Source of the DNA: CAHJXF01 sp038254545
GTDB taxonomy: Bacteria > Pseudomonadota > Gammaproteobacteria > Burkholderiales > Burkholderiaceae_D
Length of the DNA: 64,000 nt
Direction of reading: 5' to 3'
Assembly: GCA_038254545.1 (NCBI GenBank)
Contig: JBBSGB010000019.1
Span: forward strand, 5,266 to 69,265
Within the stretch, counting starts at the first letter, position 1. The number at the start of each line of letters is the position of its first letter. A model generated the notes under the pieces. The model searched no databases and had not been told where the DNA came from. It saw nothing but the letters and a program-made list of their open reading frames with translations. Positions 36,314 to 44,448 of the stretch are shown in pieces. A program made the position numbers and the translations under genes.

Positions 36314-36604
36314 TCAACCCTTCAGGCAATCGCTCATGAAGGCCTTGCGCTCGTCGCCCTTCTTGCCAGCAGCGTCCTTGTTGCACATCTTCATCTTGTC
36401 TTGCTGCGTCATCTTCTTGGCCGAAAGGCAGGTCTTCATGAAGGCCTTGCGCTCGTCGCCCTTCTTGTCGCCCGCATCCTGATTGCAGGTGGCCATCTTG
36501 CTCTGCTGGCCGGTCATCTCCTTGTCGGCGGCGAACGCCGAAGTACATATGAAGGGCGCTGCAATACAGAGCGCACCGACCAACCGGATCACGTTTTTCT
36601 TCAC
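36314..36604 (-). CDS. psiF: PsiF family repeat protein, exported
   Basis: 96 aa. A signal peptide (LVGALCIAAPFICTSAFA) leads to a mature protein made of two PsiF repeats of 34 residues, each with KKGDERKAFM and two Cys residues (TCNQDAG..TCLSA and MCNKDAA..DCLKG). Family members are annotated phosphate-starvation inducible after E. coli PsiF; their function is unknown. The GTG start at 36604 follows GAGGAGAAT. The gene separates hprK from rapZ, which are adjacent in many relatives. Confidence 0.85.
   Translation of the reverse strand: MKKNVIRLVGALCIAAPFICTSAFAADKEMTGQQSKMATCNQDAGDKKGDERKAFMKTCLSAKKMTQQDKMKMCNKDAAGKKGDERKAFMSDCLKG
36334..36467 (-). repeat. Two 32-bp identical repeats within psiF
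   Basis: The plus-strand bases 36334-36365 and 36436-36467 are identical over 32 positions and lie 102 bases (34 codons) apart, in phase. They encode the KKGDERKAFM core of each PsiF unit. Confidence 0.9.
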
Positions 36605-36743
36605 GGCATTCTCCTCAGATGGGCAAAAAAAGGAATGAAGCGGGATGCAAGCGGACGAGCAGGGCCAATGAGCCGGCGATCATTTAAGCACAAGGTCTTC
36701 TGTCTGCGCATCCATCGAATGCATCACGCCATCGCGCGATGGC

Positions 36744-37712
36744 CTACTCCGTATCCATGCGGCTGTTCTCGTGAACCGCCGCCGATTGTCGTGTCATGAA
36801 GTCGCCCATCGTATCGACGCCGCGCAACTGCAGGATGGTGTTGCGCACCGCGGCCTCGGTCAGCACCGCGATATTGCGGCCCAGGCCGACCGGGATGACG
36901 ACCTTGCGTACTTCGATGCCCAGCACGTTCTCGGTCAACACGTCGAGCGGCAGGCGCTGGTACTTTTCTTCGAGCGTGCTGTGCTTGACGAGGTGGACGA
37001 TCATGCGCAGCCGCATCTTGCGACGCACCGCGGTCTCGCCGAAGATGGCCTTGATGTCGAGCAGGCCCAAGCCGCGCACCTCGAGCAGGTTGGCCAGCAA
37101 GCTCGGGCAGTGACCTTCGATGGTGTACGGTCCCACGCGTGCGAGCTCGACGACATCGTCGGCCACAAGGCCGTGGCCGCGCGAAATCAATTCGAGTCCC
37201 AGCTCGCTCTTGCCCAGACCCGACTCGCCGGTGATGAGGATGCCCACTCCGAGCACGTCCATCAGCACGCCGTGCATCACGCATCGGTCGGCGAGCTTCT
37301 TGCCCAGATAGGCGCGCAAGGCCTCGATGATGTGGACGGCGGGAAAGGTCGATGCGATCAGCGCGATGCGCGCTTTCTCGCACGCGTCGAGAAATTCCTG
37401 CCGTGGATAGAGGCCGTCTCCATAGATGATCGCCGGAGGCGGCCGATAGCCCAGATCGACCAGCCAGTTGGAGCGCCGGCGCTCCGACAGCATCCTGAAA
37501 TATTCGACCTCGCGAGTGCCGATCACCTGGATCCGGTTCGGATGGATCAGGTTGTAGTAGCCGATCAGGTCGGTGACTGCGAGGTGCGCGTCCTTCAACG
37601 CACTATCGGCCTGGGCCCGCACCTCGGGATCGGCCTCGACCGCCTCGTCGACGATCCACGAAAGCCCGAGTGCCTCGCGGTTGTCGTCGAACAACTGGCG
37701 GACGGTGGACAT
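36744..37712 (-). CDS. hprK: HPr kinase/phosphorylase
   Basis: 322 aa. The Walker A GESGLGKS (162-169) is followed by ELGLELISRGHGLVADD, and the HprK signature region ends EVRKVVIPVGLGRN. It phosphorylates and dephosphorylates HPr on serine. In Betaproteobacteria the gene lies between ptsN and rapZ and appears to serve regulation rather than sugar uptake. It is separated from ptsN by 44 bp on the same strand. Confidence 0.95.
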   Translation of the reverse strand: MSTVRQLFDDNREALGLSWIVDEAVEADPEVRAQADSALKDAHLAVTDLIGYYNLIHPNRIQVIGTREVEYFRMLSERRRSNWLVDLGYRPPPAIIYGDGLYPRQEFLDACEKARIALIASTFPAVHIIEALRAYLGKKLADRCVMHGVLMDVLGVGILITGESGLGKSELGLELISRGHGLVADDVVELARVGPYTIEGHCPSLLANLLEVRGLGLLDIKAIFGETAVRRKMRLRMIVHLVKHSTLEEKYQRLPLDVLTENVLGIEVRKVVIPVGLGRNIAVLTEAAVRNTILQLRGVDTMGDFMTRQSAAVHENSRMDTE

Positions 37713-37756
37713 CGATCTAGAAATTCAGCGACGCCACGCGATACGCCAGCATTGCC

Positions 37757-38227
37757 TTACGCGGCGGGCCTGAAGGGTTCCCATTCCACGAGCATGCGAT
37801 GCACGCTGCCCGCATCCGGCGCTTTGGCCAGCGATTCGCGGAAGGTGGGGTCCGACAGCATTTGTGCGAGTTCGGAAAGAATTTCCAGATGCGCTTGCGT
37901 GGCCTGCTCGGGAACCATCAGGAACACCAGGATGGAAACCGGCTTGCCATCGGGCGCATCGAAGGGAATCGGCTCGGCCAGTCGTATAAATGCAGCGACC
38001 GGTTCGCGCAGGCCCTTGATGCGGCCGTGCGGGATCGCGATCTGCTGACCGAGGCCGGTGGAGCCGAGGCGCTCGCGCGCGAACAGGCTGTCGAAGACCT
38101 TGCTGCGCGCCAGCCCCTGGTTGTTCTCGAACAGCAGACCGGCTTGTTCGAACACGCGCTTCTTGCTCGACGCTTCGAGATCCAGCACGACGTTCGCCGG
38201 CGGAAGCAACTTGCAGATGAGATTCAT
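37757..38227 (-). CDS. ptsN: Nitrogen-PTS EIIA protein
   Basis: 156 aa PTS EIIA type-2 domain. The phospho-accepting histidine is His67 in IAIPHGRIKG, and LVFLMVPEQATQAHLEILSE is the second family block. EIIA-Ntr relays phosphate status to K+ transport and other targets. The ATG at 38227 is chosen; a GTG two codons upstream (38233) is also possible. The rpoN-hpf-ptsN order is the classic cluster. Confidence 0.95.
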   Translation of the reverse strand: MNLICKLLPPANVVLDLEASSKKRVFEQAGLLFENNQGLARSKVFDSLFARERLGSTGLGQQIAIPHGRIKGLREPVAAFIRLAEPIPFDAPDGKPVSILVFLMVPEQATQAHLEILSELAQMLSDPTFRESLAKAPDAGSVHRMLVEWEPFRPAA

Positions 38228-38338
38228 GAACACTGCGGCAGGAGGTCCTGGAAATATCCGCGCTTGCGGTGGTTTCCGGCATACCGCTGGTTTGGCAAAG
38301 CGCGGATTATAGACTCGCCCGAGCTCGGTCCCCGGACT

Positions 38339-38659
38339 CTAGGCCGTGACCTGACGCTTGAGCGGCTCGGCGTTGTGCGCCTTGACGCATTCCTTGTGCT
38401 TCACCACCTGCCGATCGAGCTTGTCGATCAACAGATCGACGGCCGCGTAGAGGTCTTCGTCGGTCGCTTCGCAATGCAGATCCTTGCCCCGCAAGTGCAG
38501 GTTGATCTCGGCCTTCTGTCGCAGTTTCTCCACCGACATGACCACTGTTACGTCGATCACCTGATCGAAGTGTCGCCTCACCCGTTCGAGCTTGTTCATC
38601 ACGTATTCGCGAATAGCCGGCGTCACGTCGAGATGATGTCCGCTGATGGTGAGGTTCAT
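38339..38659 (-). CDS. hpf: Ribosome hibernation-promoting factor, short form
   Basis: 106 aa, beginning MNLTISGHHLDVTPAIREYV, with RRHFDQVIDVTVVMSVEK in the middle. It binds the small subunit near the decoding site and stabilises inactive ribosomes. The length suits the short HPF/YhbH form. A strong ribosome site, AAAGGAGTG, precedes the ATG at 38659; an upstream reading to 38788 would overlap rpoN and is rejected. Confidence 0.95.
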   Translation of the reverse strand: MNLTISGHHLDVTPAIREYVMNKLERVRRHFDQVIDVTVVMSVEKLRQKAEINLHLRGKDLHCEATDEDLYAAVDLLIDKLDRQVVKHKECVKAHNAEPLKRQVTA

Positions 38660-38729
38660 GGTCACTCCTTTCAAGGGCACTGCAGGAATGCGGAGTCGAG
38701 CCGGGCGTGTCGCCACGAGCGGGTCCGCG

Positions 38730-40256
38730 TCAAAGAGTCTTCCGAAGGCTGACAGGGGGAATGCGCAAAGATTCACGGTATTTTGCAATCGTACGCCGAG
38801 CCACGACGATGCCTTGTTCGCCCAGCATCTCGGCGATCTTGCTGTCCGACAGCGGCTTCTTCACATCCTCGGCGCTGACCAGTTGCTTGATCAATGCGCG
38901 AATCGCGGTGGACGACGCTGCCCCGCCGGCATCGGTGGCCACATGGCTGCCGAAGAAGTACTTGAGCTCGAACACGCCGAACGGGGTGAGCATGAACTTC
39001 TGCGTGGTCACGCGCGAGATGGTGGATTCGTGCAGGCCGAGCGTGTCGGCGATCTCGCGCAGCACCAGCGGGCGCATCGCGACCTCGCCGTGCGTGAAGA
39101 AATTGCGCTGACGCTCGACGATCGCTTCGGACACCCGAAGGATGGTATCGAATCGTTGCTGCACGTTCTTGATCAGCCAGCGCGCTTCCTGCAGACGCGA
39201 GCCCATGTTCGCTGCGCCGTCGGTGCCGCGCTGCTCGCGCAGCACGCGCGCGTAAGCCTGATTGATCGAAAGCTTGGGCATCACCTCGGGATTGAGGAAG
39301 GCCTGCCAATGGCTCCTGACCTTCCTGACGACCACATCGGGCAGAACGTAGTTCGACTCGTGCTTGGCAAATGAACGACCGGGATGCGGCTGGAGGCGCC
39401 TGATCAACGATTGCGCATCGCGCAGAAGGTCGTCGCTGCACTGATAGATGCGGCGCAGCCGCGTGAAGTCGCGCCCTGCGAGCAGCGCGAGGTTTTCGAT
39501 GACGAGGCGCAACGCAAGCTCGCGCACCAAGGCGGGAGCGTCGCGAGCGGGTCCGCTTTCTTCGCGCCGCAGTTGCAGCGCCAGGCACTCCGACGCGCTG
39601 CGCGCACCGATGCCCACCGGATCGAAACTCTGGAGCAGGCGCAACGCCGTCGACAGTTCGTCGATCTCGATCTCGAGCTCGGCCGGGAGCATCGCGATGA
39701 TGTCTTCGAGTTCTTCGCCCAGATAACCTTCTTCGTCGAGCGCCTCGATCAACACGGAGACCAGCCCACGGTCGCGGTCGCCCAGCTTCTTGAGCGCCAG
39801 TTGTCCCAGCAGGTGTTCGCGCAGCGTGACGGTGGCGGTGTTGGCGTGCGACAGGTCGCGGTCGTCCTCGCCGCCCTCGCCACGCCGCTCGCTCGAATTC
39901 CAGTCGGTCGCGGCAAGGTCGTCACCGCGACGCTCGGCGCCTTCGAACTCGCTCGGCTGTCCGATGTCGGTGCCGTGATCGCGCGCTGCGTCCGAGGAGA
40001 CGTCGCCGGTGTAGTTCGATGACGACGCGTCGAACAAGTCGTCGGCCGCGGAACGCTTCAAGGTGCCGTCGGCCGCCAGCTGGACCACCGAACCCATGGG
40101 ATCGTCGCTGCGCTCGAGCAGCGGATTCTCCGCCAGCGCGAGCTCGATCTCTTGATTGAGTTCGAGCGTCGACAACTGCAGCAGGCGAATCGACTGTTGC
40201 AGTTGGGGTGTCAGCGCAAGGTGCTGCGAGACGCGGAGTTGAAGGACTTGCTTCAT
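38730..40256 (-). CDS. rpoN: RNA polymerase sigma-54 factor
   Basis: 508 aa. The glutamine-rich activator region starts QVLQLRVSQHLALTPQLQQS. The acidic Region II follows, and the C-terminal RpoN box ARRTIAKYRESL is intact near the end. It directs enhancer-dependent transcription, classically nitrogen control. It lies between lptB and hpf as in E. coli, with 28 bp to lptB. Confidence 0.97.
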   Translation of the reverse strand: MKQVLQLRVSQHLALTPQLQQSIRLLQLSTLELNQEIELALAENPLLERSDDPMGSVVQLAADGTLKRSAADDLFDASSSNYTGDVSSDAARDHGTDIGQPSEFEGAERRGDDLAATDWNSSERRGEGGEDDRDLSHANTATVTLREHLLGQLALKKLGDRDRGLVSVLIEALDEEGYLGEELEDIIAMLPAELEIEIDELSTALRLLQSFDPVGIGARSASECLALQLRREESGPARDAPALVRELALRLVIENLALLAGRDFTRLRRIYQCSDDLLRDAQSLIRRLQPHPGRSFAKHESNYVLPDVVVRKVRSHWQAFLNPEVMPKLSINQAYARVLREQRGTDGAANMGSRLQEARWLIKNVQQRFDTILRVSEAIVERQRNFFTHGEVAMRPLVLREIADTLGLHESTISRVTTQKFMLTPFGVFELKYFFGSHVATDAGGAASSTAIRALIKQLVSAEDVKKPLSDSKIAEMLGEQGIVVARRTIAKYRESLRIPPVSLRKTL

Positions 40257-40284
40257 CGATTTACGTGCCGCTTTACATTCTCAA

Positions 40285-41109
40285 TCACATGCGGAAGTGT
40301 TCACCAAGATACACGCGCCGTACGCTTTCATCGCCAATGATTTCGTCGGGCCGACCTGCGGCAAGGACCGACCCTGCGTTGATGATGTATGCGTGATCGC
40401 AGATGCCCAGCGTTTCGCGCACGTTGTGGTCGGTGATGAGTACGCCGATGTCGCGCGATTTGAGGAAACGCACGATGCGCTGGATCTCGATCACCGCGAT
40501 CGGGTCGATGCCGGCGAACGGTTCGTCGAGCAGGATGAAACGCGGCGACGTCGCCAGCGCGCGTGCGATCTCGACGCGGCGCCTTTCGCCGCCCGACAGC
40601 GACAGCGCGCTGTTGGTGCGCAGGTGCGTGATCTGCAGGTCCGCGAGCAGCGCTTCGAGACGCGCATGGATCGCGGCCTTGGACAGGCTTCGTCCGTCGA
40701 GGTCGCGTTGCAGTTCGAGCACGGCGCGCACGTTGTCCTGGACATCGAGTTGCCGGAACACCGAGGCTTCCTGCGGCAGGTATGAGAGCCCCAGGCGCGC
40801 GCGTCTGTGTATCGGCAACCGCGTGAGCGATGTGCCGTCGAGCGTGATCGAGCCGGCGTCGGCGCCAACCAGGCCGAGCATCATGTAGAAGCAGGTGGTC
40901 TTGCCCGCGCCGTTGGGGCCGAGCAAGCCCACTACTTCGCCGCTCTTGACCGTCAGTGAAACGTCGTGGACGACGGTGCGCTTGCCATAGGTCTTCTGAA
41001 GATGGGCTGCTTCGAACGTCGACGCCGATGTGCCGGCGCGGGGCGTCGATGCGGCCTCCGGCGTTGCCTTGCCGGCGGCGTCGGTCAGCGACGTCTCGAC
41101 CGAGTCCAT
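40285..41109 (-). CDS. lptB: LPS export ABC transporter ATPase LptB
   Basis: 274 aa. Walker A is GPNGAGKT (64-71), the ABC signature LSGGERRRVEIARAL and Walker B FILLDEPFAGID. LptB powers LPS extraction by LptFG. About 30 N-terminal residues before the ATPase fold (Ala/Thr/Ser-rich) are more than usual. The start overlaps the lptA stop by one base (TAATG). Confidence 0.96.
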   Translation of the reverse strand: MDSVETSLTDAAGKATPEAASTPRAGTSASTFEAAHLQKTYGKRTVVHDVSLTVKSGEVVGLLGPNGAGKTTCFYMMLGLVGADAGSITLDGTSLTRLPIHRRARLGLSYLPQEASVFRQLDVQDNVRAVLELQRDLDGRSLSKAAIHARLEALLADLQITHLRTNSALSLSGGERRRVEIARALATSPRFILLDEPFAGIDPIAVIEIQRIVRFLKSRDIGVLITDHNVRETLGICDHAYIINAGSVLAAGRPDEIIGDESVRRVYLGEHFRM

Positions 41110-41843
41110 TACGACCCCGGCTTCTTCTCGATCGCCGGCTCCTTCCTCAATTCGATCGGCACTGAAGGCACCGCTCCGGCCGGCACACCGTCGGAGCCCG
41201 GCGCACTGGGCGCGTTCGACGACGTGCCCGGCTTGATCTTCGGTTGAAGGATGACCCGCACGCGGGAATCCTTGCCCCCTGCGGCGGCTGCGCCATTCGA
41301 GGGCGTGTTCGACTGCGCGTTGTAGATTTCGGTCCGGCTGTTGTAGTCGATGCGATCGCCGCGAATCTCGTCGGCGTCGCGGCCGGCGGTCAGGCGCTTG
41401 ACCACGGCGCGATTGAAAAGCTTGACGGTATCGGACTTCTCGTCGTACTCGATGCGCTCGGCTTGGCCCTCGATGTATTCGTCCACGGCTTCGCGCTTCT
41501 GCTTGAAGTACGCGAGCTTGCCCGGCTGCGTCGAGATCAGGGTTCCGAAGCTGTAGCCCTCGGGGTCCTGACGGGTCGTCAACTGGTCGCCGCGCATGAG
41601 GATCGTGCCTTTCGTCAGCACGACATTGCCGGTGTAAACCGAGGTTTGATTGAGATCGTCGCCACTGCCTTTGTCCGCGTCGATGATGACTGGTTTGTCT
41701 TTATCGGCACGTTCGGCAAAAGCTTGCGGGGCGCACGCAAAAAATATTCCGGCCGTCGCGACGGCGGCGAGCAGCGAGATGATTGCGATCTTGCGCGGGC
41801 TGGACTGCGCAGCGGGAACGAACCGGATTTTCATGGTGCTCAT
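41109..41843 (-). CDS. lptA: LPS transport periplasmic protein LptA
   Basis: 244 aa. A signal peptide (IAIISLLAAVATAGIFFACA) leads to the OstA-like beta-jellyroll of LptA, with the typical VYTGNVVLTKGTILMRGDQL. It forms the LPS bridge across the periplasm. The C-terminal 60 residues are Ala/Pro/Ser-rich. The start is in an ATGA overlap with lptC; a second ATG at 41834 is equally plausible. Confidence 0.93.
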   Translation of the reverse strand: MSTMKIRFVPAAQSSPRKIAIISLLAAVATAGIFFACAPQAFAERADKDKPVIIDADKGSGDDLNQTSVYTGNVVLTKGTILMRGDQLTTRQDPEGYSFGTLISTQPGKLAYFKQKREAVDEYIEGQAERIEYDEKSDTVKLFNRAVVKRLTAGRDADEIRGDRIDYNSRTEIYNAQSNTPSNGAAAAGGKDSRVRVILQPKIKPGTSSNAPSAPGSDGVPAGAVPSVPIELRKEPAIEKKPGS

Positions 41844-42490
41844 CTGGAGGGCGCCGGGGGGGACGCCGAAGGAGACGCCAACGCGGGGGCAGCGTTTCGT
41901 GCGTCGCGCGTGCTGCGTGGCTCGATCACTGCGTGGACGCGGCCACTCTTGCCGCCATCGAGTTGCAGCTTGCGGAAGCCGTTATCGTATTGCATCCCGT
42001 TGGCGGTCACGTGCGACCCGCCCTGTTTGACATCGACAGTCTGGTCGGTCTTCAGCATTTCCTGTTCGGGCAGCGCGAGCATGTAAGGTCCCTTGGCGAC
42101 CAACTCGGCAGCGCCTCCCCACGGCGCGCGTGTCAGCACCACATTGCCGTAGAGCCGGACCTCTTCGCCTTCGCTGGTGGTCTTGCCCAGATCGGCGCGC
42201 ACGCGCATCTCGGGTCGGCCGGCCTTCGCGCCTGCAAGCCGGGGCTGGGTCAATTCGCCGCTGTCGTCGTCGGCATAGTGAATCAGCTTCTTCGCATCGA
42301 TCACGTATTGCGCGCGGCCCGTGTCGTCCATCCGCGTCAAGGTAATGTCGTTGGCCGTGTAATCGATGTCGTGTCCCTGGCTCTTGGGCGCGGGATCGGT
42401 CAGGCGAGCCTGTTCGGCGAGCCAGTACGAACCGACCGCGAGGCCGCTCAACAGGGCGAGCGAGAGAAACAGCGTGCCGCGTTCACGCAT
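41840..42490 (-). CDS. lptC: LPS export protein LptC
   Basis: 216 aa from the ATG at 42490. The N-terminal anchor is GTLFLSLALLSGLAVGSYWL, then a periplasmic LptC domain with DYTANDITLTRMDDTGRAQY and GNVVLTR. It anchors LptA to the inner-membrane LptBFG complex. A GTG at 42538 would add sixteen residues ahead of the anchor. The C terminus is an Ala/Pro/Ser tail. Confidence 0.92.
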   Translation of the reverse strand: MRERGTLFLSLALLSGLAVGSYWLAEQARLTDPAPKSQGHDIDYTANDITLTRMDDTGRAQYVIDAKKLIHYADDDSGELTQPRLAGAKAGRPEMRVRADLGKTTSEGEEVRLYGNVVLTRAPWGGAAELVAKGPYMLALPEQEMLKTDQTVDVKQGGSHVTANGMQYDNGFRKLQLDGGKSGRVHAVIEPRSTRDARNAAPALASPSASPPAPSR

Positions 42491-42604
42491 GGTGCTCGCG
42501 CGTGGGGTCACCGCTGACGAGGTCGCGATCGGCGTCACGCGCGGGTTCGTACGCTGAGCAGTGCGCAGCGTAGCGCGAGGAATCGTGCGCGGAATCGTAA
42601 CTGA

Positions 42605-43231
42605 TCATGCGGTCATTGCTCCGGCGTTGCCGCGCGTCACGAGGCCTTGCTCGTCAGGCGCGCGCATCGAGGCAGGCGCTGAAGCGAGCGCGGAGGCGCG
42701 AGCGGCGAGCAGCAGATCGCACACTTCGCGCACGGCGCCCGCGCCGCCTTCGCGCCGGCTGACCCAATGCGCGAACTCGGCCACGCCGTCGGCGGCGTTC
42801 GGCACGGTCGCGGCAAAGCCCACGCGCCGCATCACCGGCAGGTCGATTTCGTCATCACCCATGTAGCCGCAAACGTCGATGGCTTTGCCCAGTGCGTGAC
42901 GCATCGCATCGAACGCGGCGCCTTTGTCGGCAATGCCCTGCGCCACATGCTTGATGCCGAGTTCGGCGCAGCGGCGCAAGGTGATCGGCGACTCGCGGCC
43001 CGACATCACCGCTATGGCGATGCCCGCTTCCGACAACGCCTTGAGCCCGGTCCCGTCGAGCACATGGAAGGCCTTGAGAGCCTCTCCGTTGACGCCGAAA
43101 TAGAGCTTGCCATCGGTCAGCACGCCATCGACGTCGAACACCATCAACTCGATCCTCGCGAGCCGCTCGAGGACGCTCCTGGACAGCCGCCGAAAGGACG
43201 CTGACGAACGTGGGGCCCGCATCACCTTCAT
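42605..43231 (-). CDS. kdsC: KDO 8-phosphate phosphatase
   Basis: 208 aa HAD phosphatase. The DxD nucleophile motif is FDVDGVLTDG, followed by YFGVNGEALKAFHVLDGTGL and the C-terminal MGDDEIDLPVMRRVGF, all KdsC features. It dephosphorylates KDO 8-phosphate. It starts overlapping the kdsD stop by one base (TGATG). A C-terminal extension of about 30 residues past the fold is Ala-rich. Confidence 0.95.
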   Translation of the reverse strand: MKVMRAPRSSASFRRLSRSVLERLARIELMVFDVDGVLTDGKLYFGVNGEALKAFHVLDGTGLKALSEAGIAIAVMSGRESPITLRRCAELGIKHVAQGIADKGAAFDAMRHALGKAIDVCGYMGDDEIDLPVMRRVGFAATVPNAADGVAEFAHWVSRREGGAGAVREVCDLLLAARASALASAPASMRAPDEQGLVTRGNAGAMTA

Positions 43232-44340
43232 CAGATCACCTTGGCGTTGGTGAGGTCGTGGATATGCAATGCGCCCACGAGCTTCCGATCCCGATCGACG
43301 ACGAGAAGCTGATTGATCCGATGCTCTTCCATCAGGTCGGCAGCTTCTGCGGCGAGCCGGTCAGGACCGATGCTGCGCGGCGAACGATGCATCACGTCGG
43401 CCACGCGCACGTCCGAAAAATTCTGGGTCTTCTCGATCAGGCGACGCAGATCGCCGTCCGTGAAGATGCCGTCAACGCGACCGTCGCCGTCGAGCACGGC
43501 CGTCATCGCCATGCCCTTCTTCGAGATTTCGAGGAGCGCGGTGGACAACGATGCATCGATGTTCACCGAAGGCATCGCCTCGCCGACACGCATCACGTCG
43601 CGGACATGCGTGAGCAGGCGTCGTCCGAGCGTGCCGCCCGGATGCGAGCGCGCGAAGTCGTCCTTGCCGAAACCGCGCGCCTCGAGCAGCGCGACCGCGA
43701 GCGCATCGCCCAACGCGAGTGCAGCCGTGGTGCTCGCCGTGGGGGCGAGATTCAACGGGCACGCCTCCTGATCGACGTGCGCATCCAGATGCACGTCGGC
43801 CAGCAAGGCGAGCGGCGATTGTCGCTCCCCGGTGATGGCGATCAGCTTGGCGCCCTGACGCTTCAGGATCGGCACGATCGCGAGCAACTCATCGGTTTCG
43901 CCCGAGTACGAAAACGCGACGAGCACGTCGGCCTCGGTCACCATGCCGAGGTCGCCGTGGCTGGCCTCGGCCGCATGCACGAAGAACGCCGGTGTGCCGG
44001 TCGACGCGAAGGTGGCTGCGGTCTTGCGCGCGATGTGCCCGGACTTTCCGATGCCCGACACCACGACGCGCCCCTTGCAATCGAGCAGCACGCGCACCGC
44101 TTTCGTGAAGCTGCCATCGATGCGTGCGGCCATCGCGGTGATCGCCGCGGCTTCGATCTTCAGCACGCGTTGCGCGATGGCGATCGCGGAGGATGGGACC
44201 GCGGCATCGGCGCCTGTGATGTCGGCTTCGGAGGGCGCGGTTAAAGTACGCACGACGCGGCGCGGAACACGCGGTTTCTTGGCGAGCGTCCTGCGCATGT
44301 CGGGTGCTGAATCGGAACGGGCGGGCACGCTGGTCGGCAT
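43231..44340 (-). CDS. kdsD: Arabinose-5-phosphate isomerase
   Basis: 369 aa, KpsF/GutQ family. An N-terminal SIS domain has GRVVVSGIGKSGHIARKTAA and FSYSGETDELL, and two C-terminal CBS domains follow. It interconverts ribulose 5-phosphate and arabinose 5-phosphate, the first step to KDO. It is first in the kdsD-kdsC-lptCAB-rpoN block. The start is uncertain: ATG codons at 44361, 44340 and 44298 are all possible. Confidence 0.93.
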   Translation of the reverse strand: MPTSVPARSDSAPDMRRTLAKKPRVPRRVVRTLTAPSEADITGADAAVPSSAIAIAQRVLKIEAAAITAMAARIDGSFTKAVRVLLDCKGRVVVSGIGKSGHIARKTAATFASTGTPAFFVHAAEASHGDLGMVTEADVLVAFSYSGETDELLAIVPILKRQGAKLIAITGERQSPLALLADVHLDAHVDQEACPLNLAPTASTTAALALGDALAVALLEARGFGKDDFARSHPGGTLGRRLLTHVRDVMRVGEAMPSVNIDASLSTALLEISKKGMAMTAVLDGDGRVDGIFTDGDLRRLIEKTQNFSDVRVADVMHRSPRSIGPDRLAAEAADLMEEHRINQLLVVDRDRKLVGALHIHDLTNAKVI

Positions 44341-44448
44341 CGGCCGAGTATAACAAGGCATGTCGCTTGCTTATGCTGCGCGTCATGTCCCGCGCGCGTT
44401 GTCCCACGTGCCGATGCACCCGCTGCCGCACCAGATCGAGCGACTATC

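Noticed and set aside
38660..38788. Upstream extension of hpf
   Set aside because: It would overlap rpoN and lacks a ribosome site; AAAGGAGTG sits before 38659.
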